Assembly: GCA_031266555.1 (NCBI GenBank)
Contig: JAISAU010000012.1
Location: forward strand, 1-64,000
DNA: 64,000 bases
From: Campylobacteraceae bacterium
GTDB taxonomy: Bacteria; Campylobacterota; Campylobacteria; Campylobacterales; Campylobacteraceae
Direction: 5' to 3'
The notes under the pieces: generated by a model
Told to the model about the DNA's origin: nothing
Database searches by the model: none
Seen by the model: the letters and a program-made list of their open reading frames with translations, nothing else
Position numbers and translations under genes: made by a program
Shown: positions 17,671 through 25,519 of the stretch, in pieces
Layout: every line of letters begins with the position of its first letter
How positions within the stretch are numbered: position 1 is the stretch's first letter

Positions 17671-18567
17671 TCACGCTTGCAATACAGACAATATCGCTTT
17701 TTCCATCTCATTAAGAGGTTTTTTGATTATGGGCTGAATGAATTGAGTTTTGTTGAAAGTTCTTTGTCTTTTCGCGAGTTTAGAAGTATTTATCGCGATT
17801 TTTTCCTCCATCTGCTTAAGAGATAAAAGGCCGTCAAAATAATCTATAACCTCTTTTATACCTATGGCTTTCATGCAATTTGGCTCTCTTGTATATTTTT
17901 TTTCAAGCCTCGCGACCTCATCGACCAAACCGTCTTTTATCATTTTTTTTGTACGTAACGCTATTCTTTGTTGTAAGATGTCCTTATCCGTATCTATCTC
18001 AAAAATCGGCAAACTTTTTATTATAGGTTCTTTTTTTGTCTGTTGTAAAAAATCGCTCGGGATTTTGCCTGTCTCAAAATAAACTTCATACCATTTTTCA
18101 ATGCGGTATCTATCGTTCGCTTCTATCTTTTTGCTCATCGCGGGATCCATTTGCGTCAAATATTTGTACGCGTTTTTTATATCTCTTAACACTCTGGTTA
18201 TCTTTTTTTGATTTTCTTCTCTCACAAGAGGTTTATCGCTAAGTCCTGAAAGCATAGCTTTTAGATAGAAACTTGTTCCACCCACAATAACAAGAGGCAC
18301 ATTTTTCGATTTAGCCTCTTTTTTTGCAATTTTATACAAATCAAAAAATATCGTTACGTTAAAACTCTCATTGGGATTTATCACATCTATACCAAAATGT
18401 TTTATATCGCCCATTTGTTCGCGCGTAGGTTTTGCCGACGCGATATCTATCTCTTTGTAAACGCAAAGCGAATCAAGCGAAAGTATTATGGAATTTGTCT
18501 GTTTGGCTATGTTTAGCGCTAAGTCGCTTTTGCCTGAAGCGGTTGTTCCGATAATGGCGATTTGCAT
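17671..18567 (-). CDS. miaA: tRNA dimethylallyltransferase
   Basis: 298 aa enzyme adding a dimethylallyl group to N6 of A37 in tRNAs that read UNN codons. Walker A GTTASGKS (7-14), SLDSLCVYKEIDIASAKPT (substrate-binding loop, about 30-48), VIVGGTSFYLKAM, and the family C-terminal motif KRQRTFNK are all visible. GGAG ribosome site. A palindrome copy (18636-18647) sits upstream of its likely promoter TATAAT (complement near 18600). Confidence 0.93.
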   Translation of the reverse strand: MQIAIIGTTASGKSDLALNIAKQTNSIILSLDSLCVYKEIDIASAKPTREQMGDIKHFGIDVINPNESFNVTIFFDLYKIAKKEAKSKNVPLVIVGGTSFYLKAMLSGLSDKPLVREENQKKITRVLRDIKNAYKYLTQMDPAMSKKIEANDRYRIEKWYEVYFETGKIPSDFLQQTKKEPIIKSLPIFEIDTDKDILQQRIALRTKKMIKDGLVDEVARLEKKYTREPNCMKAIGIKEVIDYFDGLLSLKQMEEKIAINTSKLAKRQRTFNKTQFIQPIIKKPLNEMEKAILSVLQA

Positions 18568-18635
18568 AAATTTCTCCTTCGTCGGTTTTTAAGGAACTAA
18601 TTATAACAATATTATCTATTTGTGGGAAATTTTGT

Positions 18636-18647
18636 CTTACATGTAAG
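18636..18647. repeat. dispersed palindrome CTTACATGTAAG upstream of miaA
   Basis: Perfect 12-bp palindrome about 35 bp upstream of a possible - strand -10 (TATAAT near 18600) for miaA, a possible operator position. Confidence 0.55.
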
Positions 18648-18771
18648 GATTAAATGATAAAAAAACAGCATTTTAGTGGTCTTTGAAGTCAATTTACGCG
18701 TTTAAATATATTATTGTTCGATAGAGTGTGTTAGCAAGATTGATATAAATTTATCTGAAAGTCATAAATAG

Positions 18772-18846
18772 TGGTGACCCATACGAGATTCGAACTCGTG
18801 TTACCGCCGTGAAAGGGCGATGTCCTAACCGTTAGACGAATGGGCC
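18772..18846 (-). tRNA. tRNA-Glu (anticodon TTC)
   Basis: 75-nt cloverleaf on the - strand; acceptor GGCCCAT pairs with ATGGGTC, anticodon loop CTTTCAC gives TTC, CCA encoded. It lies between miaA and a divergent lipoprotein gene. tRNA-Glu is among the known substrates of RloC in Escherichia coli tests. Confidence 0.95.
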
Positions 18847-18944
18847 AAAATTCTAAGCTTATAAAAAGCCTTACTGCTTTTGATAAAAATAAAGGGTGAA
18901 ATTATAACACGCATACCTTAAATATTTGTAAAAAGTTTTTATGG

Positions 18945-18950
18945 TAAAAT
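18945..18950 (+). promoter_or_regulatory. -10 element TAAAAT for lipoprotein-nfo
   Basis: TTTTTATGGTAAAAT is promoter-like. A start site about 7 bp on lies after the ATG at 18949, which supports translation from the next ATG at 18982 and not from the longer frame. Confidence 0.45.
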
Positions 18951-18981
18951 GCTATTTTTCATTAAAAATTCGGAAGGCAGT

Positions 18982-19473
18982 ATGAATAAATATATATTCT
19001 TGATACCGATTGCGCTATTTTTTTGCGCGTGCGGCGTTAAACAACAGCGAGCTGAAATATCCTCTCCCGTTAAAGTGACCGTTAAATCCCCAAATATTAA
19101 ATTAAGCGGTTTGGGTTTTTATAAAAAAGGCGGCAATTATGTAAATTTACAAGTTTTCGCTGGCGCTACAGCCACATTGAACTACGAATCCTCAACTACT
19201 ATTTGCATAAATGACAATTGTATGACGCGAGGTATTTTTAATGATAAATTTTTTACGCACGCGCATTACGCGAAGCTAATAGACGATATTTTGGCGGGTA
19301 AACCAATATATAATTCTCAAAATCTGACCAAAACGCAAAATGGGTTTTCTCAAAATATATCCAAAAATGGAGAATATGACATTTTTTACAAAGTGATAAA
19401 TGATAATATAGAGTTTGAAGACTTTAAAAACAGAGTCTACGTAACATTACAAAAATTAGAAAAAACGCAATGA
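18982..19473 (+). CDS. small lipoprotein, conserved hypothetical
   Basis: 163 aa from the ATG at 18982, preceded by GGAAGG. The signal sequence [17 protein letters not shown] ends at a likely lipid-modified Cys17, so it should be membrane-anchored. The remainder is beta-rich with two cysteines in CINDNC (a possible disulfide) and no catalytic motif. Its stop overlaps the nfo start (ATGA), giving a two-gene operon. Function unknown. Confidence 0.65.
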   Translation: MNKYIFLIPIALFFCACGVKQQRAEISSPVKVTVKSPNIKLSGLGFYKKGGNYVNLQVFAGATATLNYESSTTICINDNCMTRGIFNDKFFTHAHYAKLIDDILAGKPIYNSQNLTKTQNGFSQNISKNGEYDIFYKVINDNIEFEDFKNRVYVTLQKLEKTQ

Positions 19474-20312
19474 AATACATAGGAGCGCATGTAAGCGCTG
19501 GCGGAGGAGTAGAAAACGCTCCTTTTAACGCTAAAGCTATAGGAGCGAAAGCATTTGCCCTATTTACCAAAAACCAACGTCAATGGAACGCGAAACCGCT
19601 TGAAAAAGCTCAGATAGAAGCATTTAAAAAAGCGCTTGACGAAGTGGAAATTTTACCAAAGTACGTTTTGCCGCACGATAGCTATCTTATAAATTTAGGA
19701 CACCCGAACAAAGAACAAAGACAAAAATCATTTGACGCGTTTTTAGATGAAGTAAAAAGATGCGAAGAGCTTGGGCTTAATAAATTAAACTTTCATCCGG
19801 GAAGTCACCTTAAAGAGATAAGCGAAGAGGAGTGTTTGCAAAATATATCGGAGTGCATGAACGAGGCATTAAGACAAAGCGAAAATGTAACTCTTGTAGT
19901 GGAAAATACCGCAGGTCAAGGAAGCAATCTTGGTTATAAATTTGAACACTTAGCCCATCTTTTGCAAAACTCCATAGATAAATCGCGCGTAGGAGTTTGC
20001 ATAGACACTTGCCATCTTTTTACGTCCGGATACGATATAAGAACAAAAGAAGATTATGAAAAAACTATGACGCAATTCAATAAAATCGTAGGATTTGAAT
20101 TTTTAAAAGGTATGCATTTAAACGATTCGAAAGCAAAATTTCAAAGTCGTGTGGATAGGCACGATAGTATCGGCAAAGGCGAGATAGGACTTGACGCGTT
20201 TTATTATATAATGAATGATAGTAGAATAAACGATATCCCTATGATATTGGAGACTATAGACGAAAACATTTGGGCTCAAGAGATACTTTTGCTCTACAGT
20301 TTACAAAAATAA
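19470..20312 (+). CDS. nfo: endonuclease IV (AP endonuclease)
   Basis: 280 aa TIM-barrel AP endonuclease for base-excision repair. Family signatures [14 protein letters not shown] at the N terminus, NFHPGSH (about 108-114), [13 protein letters not shown] (about 147-159), [14 protein letters not shown] (about 176-189) and HLNDSKA provide the three-Zn site. Coupled to the upstream lipoprotein by a 4-bp overlap. Confidence 0.95.
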   Translation: MKYIGAHVSAGGGVENAPFNAKAIGAKAFALFTKNQRQWNAKPLEKAQIEAFKKALDEVEILPKYVLPHDSYLINLGHPNKEQRQKSFDAFLDEVKRCEELGLNKLNFHPGSHLKEISEEECLQNISECMNEALRQSENVTLVVENTAGQGSNLGYKFEHLAHLLQNSIDKSRVGVCIDTCHLFTSGYDIRTKEDYEKTMTQFNKIVGFEFLKGMHLNDSKAKFQSRVDRHDSIGKGEIGLDAFYYIMNDSRINDIPMILETIDENIWAQEILLLYSLQK

Positions 20313-20366
20313 AAGCTTAATTTCAACAGAACAGTTTTAAAATTTTGAAAAATTTAAAGGAACCAA

Positions 20367-21632
20367 ATGAAAGTTGTTGACAAACACGGAAATTTTAATC
20401 TGCAAAAAACAGTTTTAAAAACATCGGCCGCTTTGATTATAAGCGCGTCTTACATGCAAGCTTCAGGCTATAAAATACCAGAACAGTCTTTGTCCGGTTT
20501 GGCGTTGGGAGCCGCAAATGTCGCCGCGGTAAATGGGGCTGACGCGAGCTATTACAATCCCGCCAATATGGTTTTTTTAACCAACCCCGAAAGCGAATTG
20601 GAGTTCGTGGCAACATATGTAAATTTGCCGCATATGACGTATACGGACAACAACTCTTCACGCAATGGCAATTCTAAAGTTGAAAGATTTGCCGCTCCGC
20701 TTTTTCATTTTGTTATTCCAAAGTATTATGAAAATTGGAGACTTGGTTTTTCAATGGTAGTTCCAGGAGGTCTCGCAAAAAGGTGGGATACACCGTATCA
20801 AGCCGCAAGTGCAAAAAAATTCTCATTAAAAATTATAGAGGCAAATCCTACAGCGGCGTATAAAATAAATGATTGGGCGTCTGTCGGTTTTGGTGTGAGA
20901 GCTGTTTATACAACAGGCGAAGTGGCAAGCGACGCGAATGGCTTAGGATTACCTGCTAAAATGAATATGAAAGGTGATTCGTTTGATTTTGGTTACAATC
21001 TGGCACTCTCTATCAGACCAACAGAAGAGTTAAAACTTGCCGCGACATATCGCTCAAAAGTAAATTTGATTTTAGAGGGTGATGCTGATTTAGCATATGC
21101 AATATATTCGTACAATGGAGACGCGAGCGTTAATGTACCGTTGCCCGCTGTACTTGATTTAGCTGCAGCTTATACATTTTTTAATACAACAACTGTCGAA
21201 TTTGTATATGAGAGAGTATATTGGTCTGCCTATAAAGGTATAGATTTTGATTTTCCAAATGAAAGTAGTAATCCTGCTACAAATTATTTTGGTTCTCCAA
21301 AAGATAAAAATTGGAGAGATTCCAATACTTTTCGACTCGGCATAACGCATCAAGCGACAGATAATCTAAAACTTATGGCAGGCTTTACGATAGATAAAAC
21401 CCCAGCTCCCAAAAACACTTTAGCGTTTGAACTTCCAGATTCAAATTCAAAAAATTATTCCGCAGGGTTTGAATATAAGATAAATCAAGATATGAGCATT
21501 GGTATGGCGTATCTATTTTCTGATAAAGAGAAACGCGATGTAAAAAATAATATGCCACCTTTAGGTCTTGATGGCAAATTTACCGACGGCGGCGCGCACC
21601 TTGTAAATATGTCATTTAAATATAGGTTTTAG
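20367..21632 (+). CDS. fadL: FadL/OmpP1/TodX-family outer-membrane transporter
   Basis: 421 aa outer-membrane beta-barrel. After an N-terminal signal (KTSAALIISASYMQASG) the mature protein starts with YKIPEQSLSGLALGAANVAAVNGADASYYNPANM, the plug region diagnostic of FadL. It ends in an aromatic residue (KYRF), as barrels need for assembly. Likely takes up long-chain fatty acids or other hydrophobic compounds. It is followed 3 bp later by an acyl-CoA ligase, an uptake-activation pair. AAAGGA ribosome site. Confidence 0.88.
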   Translation: MKVVDKHGNFNLQKTVLKTSAALIISASYMQASGYKIPEQSLSGLALGAANVAAVNGADASYYNPANMVFLTNPESELEFVATYVNLPHMTYTDNNSSRNGNSKVERFAAPLFHFVIPKYYENWRLGFSMVVPGGLAKRWDTPYQAASAKKFSLKIIEANPTAAYKINDWASVGFGVRAVYTTGEVASDANGLGLPAKMNMKGDSFDFGYNLALSIRPTEELKLAATYRSKVNLILEGDADLAYAIYSYNGDASVNVPLPAVLDLAAAYTFFNTTTVEFVYERVYWSAYKGIDFDFPNESSNPATNYFGSPKDKNWRDSNTFRLGITHQATDNLKLMAGFTIDKTPAPKNTLAFELPDSNSKNYSAGFEYKINQDMSIGMAYLFSDKEKRDVKNNMPPLGLDGKFTDGGAHLVNMSFKYRF

Positions 21633-21635
21633 ACC

Positions 21636-23225
21636 ATGCTTAATTATGATCATAATAACTTTTATGAGACGATAACCCACAATGCTAAAGAACACCCCAA
21701 CCAAACGGTGCTTTTTAGCGACGACCAAAAAATAAGCAATCTGGACTTAAAGCGAAGAGTAGACAAGCTTTCCTCTTTTTTATGTAAATTCGGTATCAAA
21801 AAAGGCGATACCGTAGGGCTTATCATAGCAAACGGCGAAGAGTTTATAGTCTCTTTTTTAGCCGTTACAAAAATAGGAGCCGTGAGCGTTCCTATCAACA
21901 CTTTTTTAAAACACGAAGAGTTTGAGCATATATTAAACGATTGCGGCGCACGGCTTCTTTTTAGTTCGTTGTCTTATGAAAAAGAGACAAAAAAACTTTT
22001 GTATTCAACTAAGATAGAGGCTATAATATGGACTGATTCGTATACGCATGTAGATAGTAAAAATATTGATTATAACAGTATTATAAATAGTAAAGAAGAG
22101 TTTTGTGAAGTGGGAGACAGCAGTGTTGGTATAGACGATTTGGCGTGTATTATATACACTTCAGGCACTACAGGAAAACCAAAAGGCGCCGTGTTAAGCT
22201 ATCGTAATATGCTATCAAATATGGTTGCGGCTAAAATAGCTTTTGAATTTACCAAAAAAGACAGATTTATAGTCTATCTGCCTATGTTTCACTCTTTCAC
22301 ACTAACAATTATGGTGCTTTTGCCTATATATTTTGGCTGTTCTATCGTTTTAGTGCGTTCCGTTTTTCCTTTCTCAAATATATTAAAACAGACGCTTTTA
22401 AAAAGAGTAACCGTATTTTTAGGCGTTCCTACGATATATAACGCGCTTTTAAAAGCGAAAATCCCATGGTATTTTATGTGGTTTTATAAAATCAGACTTT
22501 TTATATCGGGAAGCGCGCCACTAAGTGAAAAATCGCTTATAGATTTTGGTAAAAAATTTAAAAGAGGAAAATTGCTGGAAGGGTACGGACTTAGCGAATG
22601 CTCTCCAGCCGTCGCTGTCAATAGAGTTGAAAAGCAAAAGCCATTATCCGTTGGCATGGCGCTTCCAAGTTATGAGATAAAGATAGTAGACGACGAGATG
22701 ATCGAGTTGCCTTTAGGCGAAGTGGGCGAGATAATAGTAAAAGGCGACTGCGCCATGCAAGGATACTTAAATAGACCGGAAGCTACCGCCGAGACATTGA
22801 TAAACGGCTGGGTCAGGACGGGAGATTTGGGAAAACTTGACGAAGACGGCTTTTTATTTATTGTGGACAGAAAAAAGGATTTGATAATTTCAAAAGGAAT
22901 AAATATATATCCGCGCGAAATCGAAGAGGTTTTGTATATGTTGGACGATATCAATACCGCCGCGGTTATCGGCATTAAAAACGATATCGGCGACGAGGAC
23001 GTTATAGCGTTTATAGAGTACAAAGACGACGTTAAAAATCCTTTGGACGAGATAGGCGTGAAAAGGTATCTCAAAAAACATCTCGCGAATTTTAAAATCC
23101 CAAAACATATCTATTTTTCAAAAGAGTTACCAAAAAATGCCACCGGCAAAGTGCTAAAAAGAGTTTTAAAAGAGCAAGTTGCCAATATGGATATAAAACA
23201 TGTGAGCGATAATGATATTTTTTAA
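21636..23225 (+). CDS. fadD: long-chain fatty-acid-CoA ligase (AMP-binding)
   Basis: 529 aa ANL-superfamily ligase. AMP-binding motif YTSGTTGKPKG (about 172-182), GYGLSECSP (about 316-324), the hinge GDLGKLDEDGFLFIVDRKKDLIISKG (about 398-423), and the C-terminal lysine in NATGKVLKR complete a full-length enzyme. It would activate fatty acids brought in by the FadL protein. No beta-oxidation genes are in the window, so the acyl-CoA may feed phospholipid synthesis instead; that is inference. Confidence 0.85.
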   Translation: MLNYDHNNFYETITHNAKEHPNQTVLFSDDQKISNLDLKRRVDKLSSFLCKFGIKKGDTVGLIIANGEEFIVSFLAVTKIGAVSVPINTFLKHEEFEHILNDCGARLLFSSLSYEKETKKLLYSTKIEAIIWTDSYTHVDSKNIDYNSIINSKEEFCEVGDSSVGIDDLACIIYTSGTTGKPKGAVLSYRNMLSNMVAAKIAFEFTKKDRFIVYLPMFHSFTLTIMVLLPIYFGCSIVLVRSVFPFSNILKQTLLKRVTVFLGVPTIYNALLKAKIPWYFMWFYKIRLFISGSAPLSEKSLIDFGKKFKRGKLLEGYGLSECSPAVAVNRVEKQKPLSVGMALPSYEIKIVDDEMIELPLGEVGEIIVKGDCAMQGYLNRPEATAETLINGWVRTGDLGKLDEDGFLFIVDRKKDLIISKGINIYPREIEEVLYMLDDINTAAVIGIKNDIGDEDVIAFIEYKDDVKNPLDEIGVKRYLKKHLANFKIPKHIYFSKELPKNATGKVLKRVLKEQVANMDIKHVSDNDIF

Positions 23226-23318
23226 AAATCCTCACATGTAAGGTAAAAACCTCAAAGCTTAGAAATGTCCCCTTTATGCTATTATTCTAACAAATACAAT
23301 TTCAAAAGGGGATAATAA

Positions 23319-24251
23319 ATGAGAAAAGTTATTCTGTTTGCCGCCGTTGCGATTTTTTTAAGCGGATGTTCTATTTTATTTGATGAAAACTTTGTAGCAG
23401 GTCACGCTGCGTTGGAAAGAGGTGATTATAAGGCTGCTATGGGGCATTTTAAAACTGGTTGCGACGAAAATAACGATAAATTATCTTGTTATAATTACTC
23501 CTATTATGCCCATGAAGATAAAGATTACGAACAGGCAATCCAATATGCCAAAAAGGCTTGCAATTTAGGAAATCCCAAAGGGTGCGGCGCAATTGGTTAC
23601 ATGTATGAGATAGGCGAAGGTTTAACGCAAAGTTACACTGAAGCGGCTAAGTATTATGCTAAAGCTTGTGAAGAAGGGCTTTATGAAAGTTGTGAAAAAG
23701 CCGCCAATATATATGAAAATGGCCTTGGCGTTCCAAAAGATTTGATAAAAGCAAGAACCTTTATAGAAAAATCATGCACTGTCGGTATTTTTAGTGGCAA
23801 TTCGCTCAAATGCTATGAATTTGGGGATTATTATTTGGAAAAGAACGACACGGTAAAGGCGCGGGATTTTTTTGAGAGAGCCTGCGAGATGAGGTATGCC
23901 AAAGGTTGCGCCAAGGTCGGTGATATTTACGCGAAAAATATTCCAAAGAATTATTTTAAAGCAAGCGATTTTTATGAAAAAGGATGCGATTTAAAAGATA
24001 CAAACAGTTGCTACGAACTTGCCATTTTATATGCGGATAAAAAAAGCCCGATAACAAATGTACAGCAAACGGCAAATTACTTTAATAAAGCATGCAACTA
24101 CTCAAATAAAGATATGTGTTATAAAATAGCGCTTTTATATGCCGATAAAAGAGGCGGTATATATAATATGGGGGAAGCGAAAAACTTTTTTAAAAAAGCG
24201 TGTGATTTTGGATTAAAAGATGGATGTAGCGCCGCTAAAAGAATTGAATAA
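23319..24251 (+). CDS. Sel1-repeat (Hcp-like) lipoprotein
   Basis: 310 aa. Lipobox LSGC at residues 14-17, then about seven Sel1-like repeats of 32-36 residues, most with the paired cysteines typical of Helicobacter/Campylobacter cysteine-rich proteins (for example AKKACNLGNPKGCGAIGYMY). The fold is an alpha-solenoid for protein binding in the periplasm; HcpA-type members bind peptidoglycan fragments or penicillin. It ends 12 bp before a truncated copy of the start of the AAA ATPase gene, so the two were once adjacent. Confidence 0.82.
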   Translation: MRKVILFAAVAIFLSGCSILFDENFVAGHAALERGDYKAAMGHFKTGCDENNDKLSCYNYSYYAHEDKDYEQAIQYAKKACNLGNPKGCGAIGYMYEIGEGLTQSYTEAAKYYAKACEEGLYESCEKAANIYENGLGVPKDLIKARTFIEKSCTVGIFSGNSLKCYEFGDYYLEKNDTVKARDFFERACEMRYAKGCAKVGDIYAKNIPKNYFKASDFYEKGCDLKDTNSCYELAILYADKKSPITNVQQTANYFNKACNYSNKDMCYKIALLYADKRGGIYNMGEAKNFFKKACDFGLKDGCSAAKRIE

Positions 24252-24252
24252 A

Positions 24253-24294
24253 GAAGGAAAAAATTGGAATATTTAGTAGATTTTTTAGAAAATG
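24253..24294 (+). repeat. left 42-bp direct repeat bounding the insert
   Basis: 41 of 42 bases match 28080-28121. It holds the ribosome site, TTG start and first ten codons of the AAA ATPase gene. The single mismatch is a synonymous Tyr codon change (TAT against TAC). Confidence 0.9.
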
Positions 24295-24335
24295 TAACGG
24301 TAAGATATATTTTTTCGTCCGTATATTTTGATTAA
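24264..24335 (+). pseudogene. truncated 5' fragment of the AAA ATPase gene
   Basis: The TTG start and ten codons are the same protein as the start of the intact gene at 28091 (MEYLVDFLEN), then the frame enters unrelated sequence and stops after 23 codons. It marks the left junction of the insert. Translation is possible but the product would be meaningless. Confidence 0.75.
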
Positions 24336-24767
24336 CACTTTATATTTTGTGCTTTTTGTTGTCGCATCCAACTTGGCGCTTATCAACATTATTTTATCTT
24401 TGTTGCATTGAAACCTAAATGCTTATCGAGATACCGCATCTGCATTGAATAGTTGAACTGGCATAAGTGTTGTATTGAAATATTGTGTTTTCACGAGTGT
24501 TCATAGTATAATCCCTGCGTTGAACTGAAATAAGGGTTATTTTTTCAAAACTTTATAGATATCTTTGAGAGTTCTTTTATGTAAACATACATCGCTAACA
24601 GCAAACAAAGTCACGATTGATGTGTTAGTGTATTTTACCTTACATGTAAGAAGAAATTACAAGTATTTAAACCTCTTACATGTAAGGCGTTATAAATATC
24701 AAAGTCTCTTACATGTAGAAGAATATTATTGATACTAAAAGTTCCTACATGTAAGGTATTTAAAAGA
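24336..24767. other. spacer with four TTACATGTAA-type palindromes
   Basis: 432 bp without an open frame of note. Exact cores at 24640-24649 and 24676-24685, near copies at 24710-24718 (TTACATGTAG) and 24744-24754 (CTACATGTAAG), spaced about 34-36 bp apart. These follow the 3' end of the inserted - strand genes. The left half has irregular pieces reading GCATTGAAAC, GTATTGAAAT and AACTGAAAT that do not form a regular array. Confidence 0.55.
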
Positions 24768-25496
24768 TTAGCATCTCTCATATGTCATATCTAACTCTTG
24801 TGTTATTACAGGCAGTTTAAATTCGTAAGTTTTACCTTTATAACTGTAAGTTATAGAATACTCCATAACTAACTTTAGTTTGTTATTTACAACTTTGGGG
24901 TATTTAGCGTAATCGGTCTCATTCTTTTTTGTTCGGGGAGTAAAACTCATACCAAAACCATCTTTTTCGTAGTTGGCTTTGAGAACCCTTCCAATAGGAC
25001 GTTGGTCGCTTTTCCGAAAATAAGAGTCTTTCACTCCGTTTATGATACTCGTTTCTATATATATATATATAGGTTCGTCCGTTTTATTTTCCAATATACC
25101 AAATGATGACCCGCTAAAATCATACCTTTTAAATGTGATTTTCAAATGTTTATTCTCAAAAACCAAAGGAGGGTCGTATTTTGGGCTAGCGTAGTAACAA
25201 TGAGCTGCATATCGTCCACTATCTACAGCTCCTATGGAACTTAAGTAATAAGCTACTATCGCGCACTCGTTGCCATAACTGTCGGGTTTACTGTTCGCTT
25301 TACGAGCGAAATTTGTAAAAGCAGTATCGCCTTCATCATTTACATAATTGATATCGGCGCCTTGGGCTATCAACTCTTTCACATATTCAAGACTATAGCA
25401 ACCTCGTGATGGATTTCCTATCAACTCCTCATTCAAAGCCTTATCGGCAAACAGCATAGTTGATAAAAAAGTTATCATCAATACTATTTTTCTCAT
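24768..25496 (-). CDS. secreted ankyrin-like protein of the insert
   Basis: 242 aa with a signal peptide (KIVLMITFLSTMLFA). An N-terminal piece, VKELIAQGADINYVNDEGDTAFTNFA, reads as one and a half ankyrin repeats; the C-terminal 130 residues are beta-rich, like an Ig-type domain, with a final Cys. The coding sequence contains a (TA)8 run at 25056-25071. The ribosome site AAAGGA is formed by the arm of an ACATGTAAAGG palindrome. It lies 23 bp downstream of the membrane-protein gene and should be co-transcribed. Function unknown; a partner or immunity role for the upstream protein is a guess. Confidence 0.65.
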   Translation of the reverse strand: MRKIVLMITFLSTMLFADKALNEELIGNPSRGCYSLEYVKELIAQGADINYVNDEGDTAFTNFARKANSKPDSYGNECAIVAYYLSSIGAVDSGRYAAHCYYASPKYDPPLVFENKHLKITFKRYDFSGSSFGILENKTDEPIYIYIETSIINGVKDSYFRKSDQRPIGRVLKANYEKDGFGMSFTPRTKKNETDYAKYPKVVNNKLKLVMEYSITYSYKGKTYEFKLPVITQELDMTYERC

Positions 25497-25519
25497 CTTT
25501 TATCCTTTACATGTAGATA

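Noticed and set aside
24395-24535. Repeated pieces GCATTGAAAC, GCATTGAATA, GTATTGAAAT, AACTGAAATA resembling ends of CRISPR repeats
   Set aside because: Spacing and sequence are irregular, no repeat longer than about 10 bp is shared, and no cas gene is in the window.
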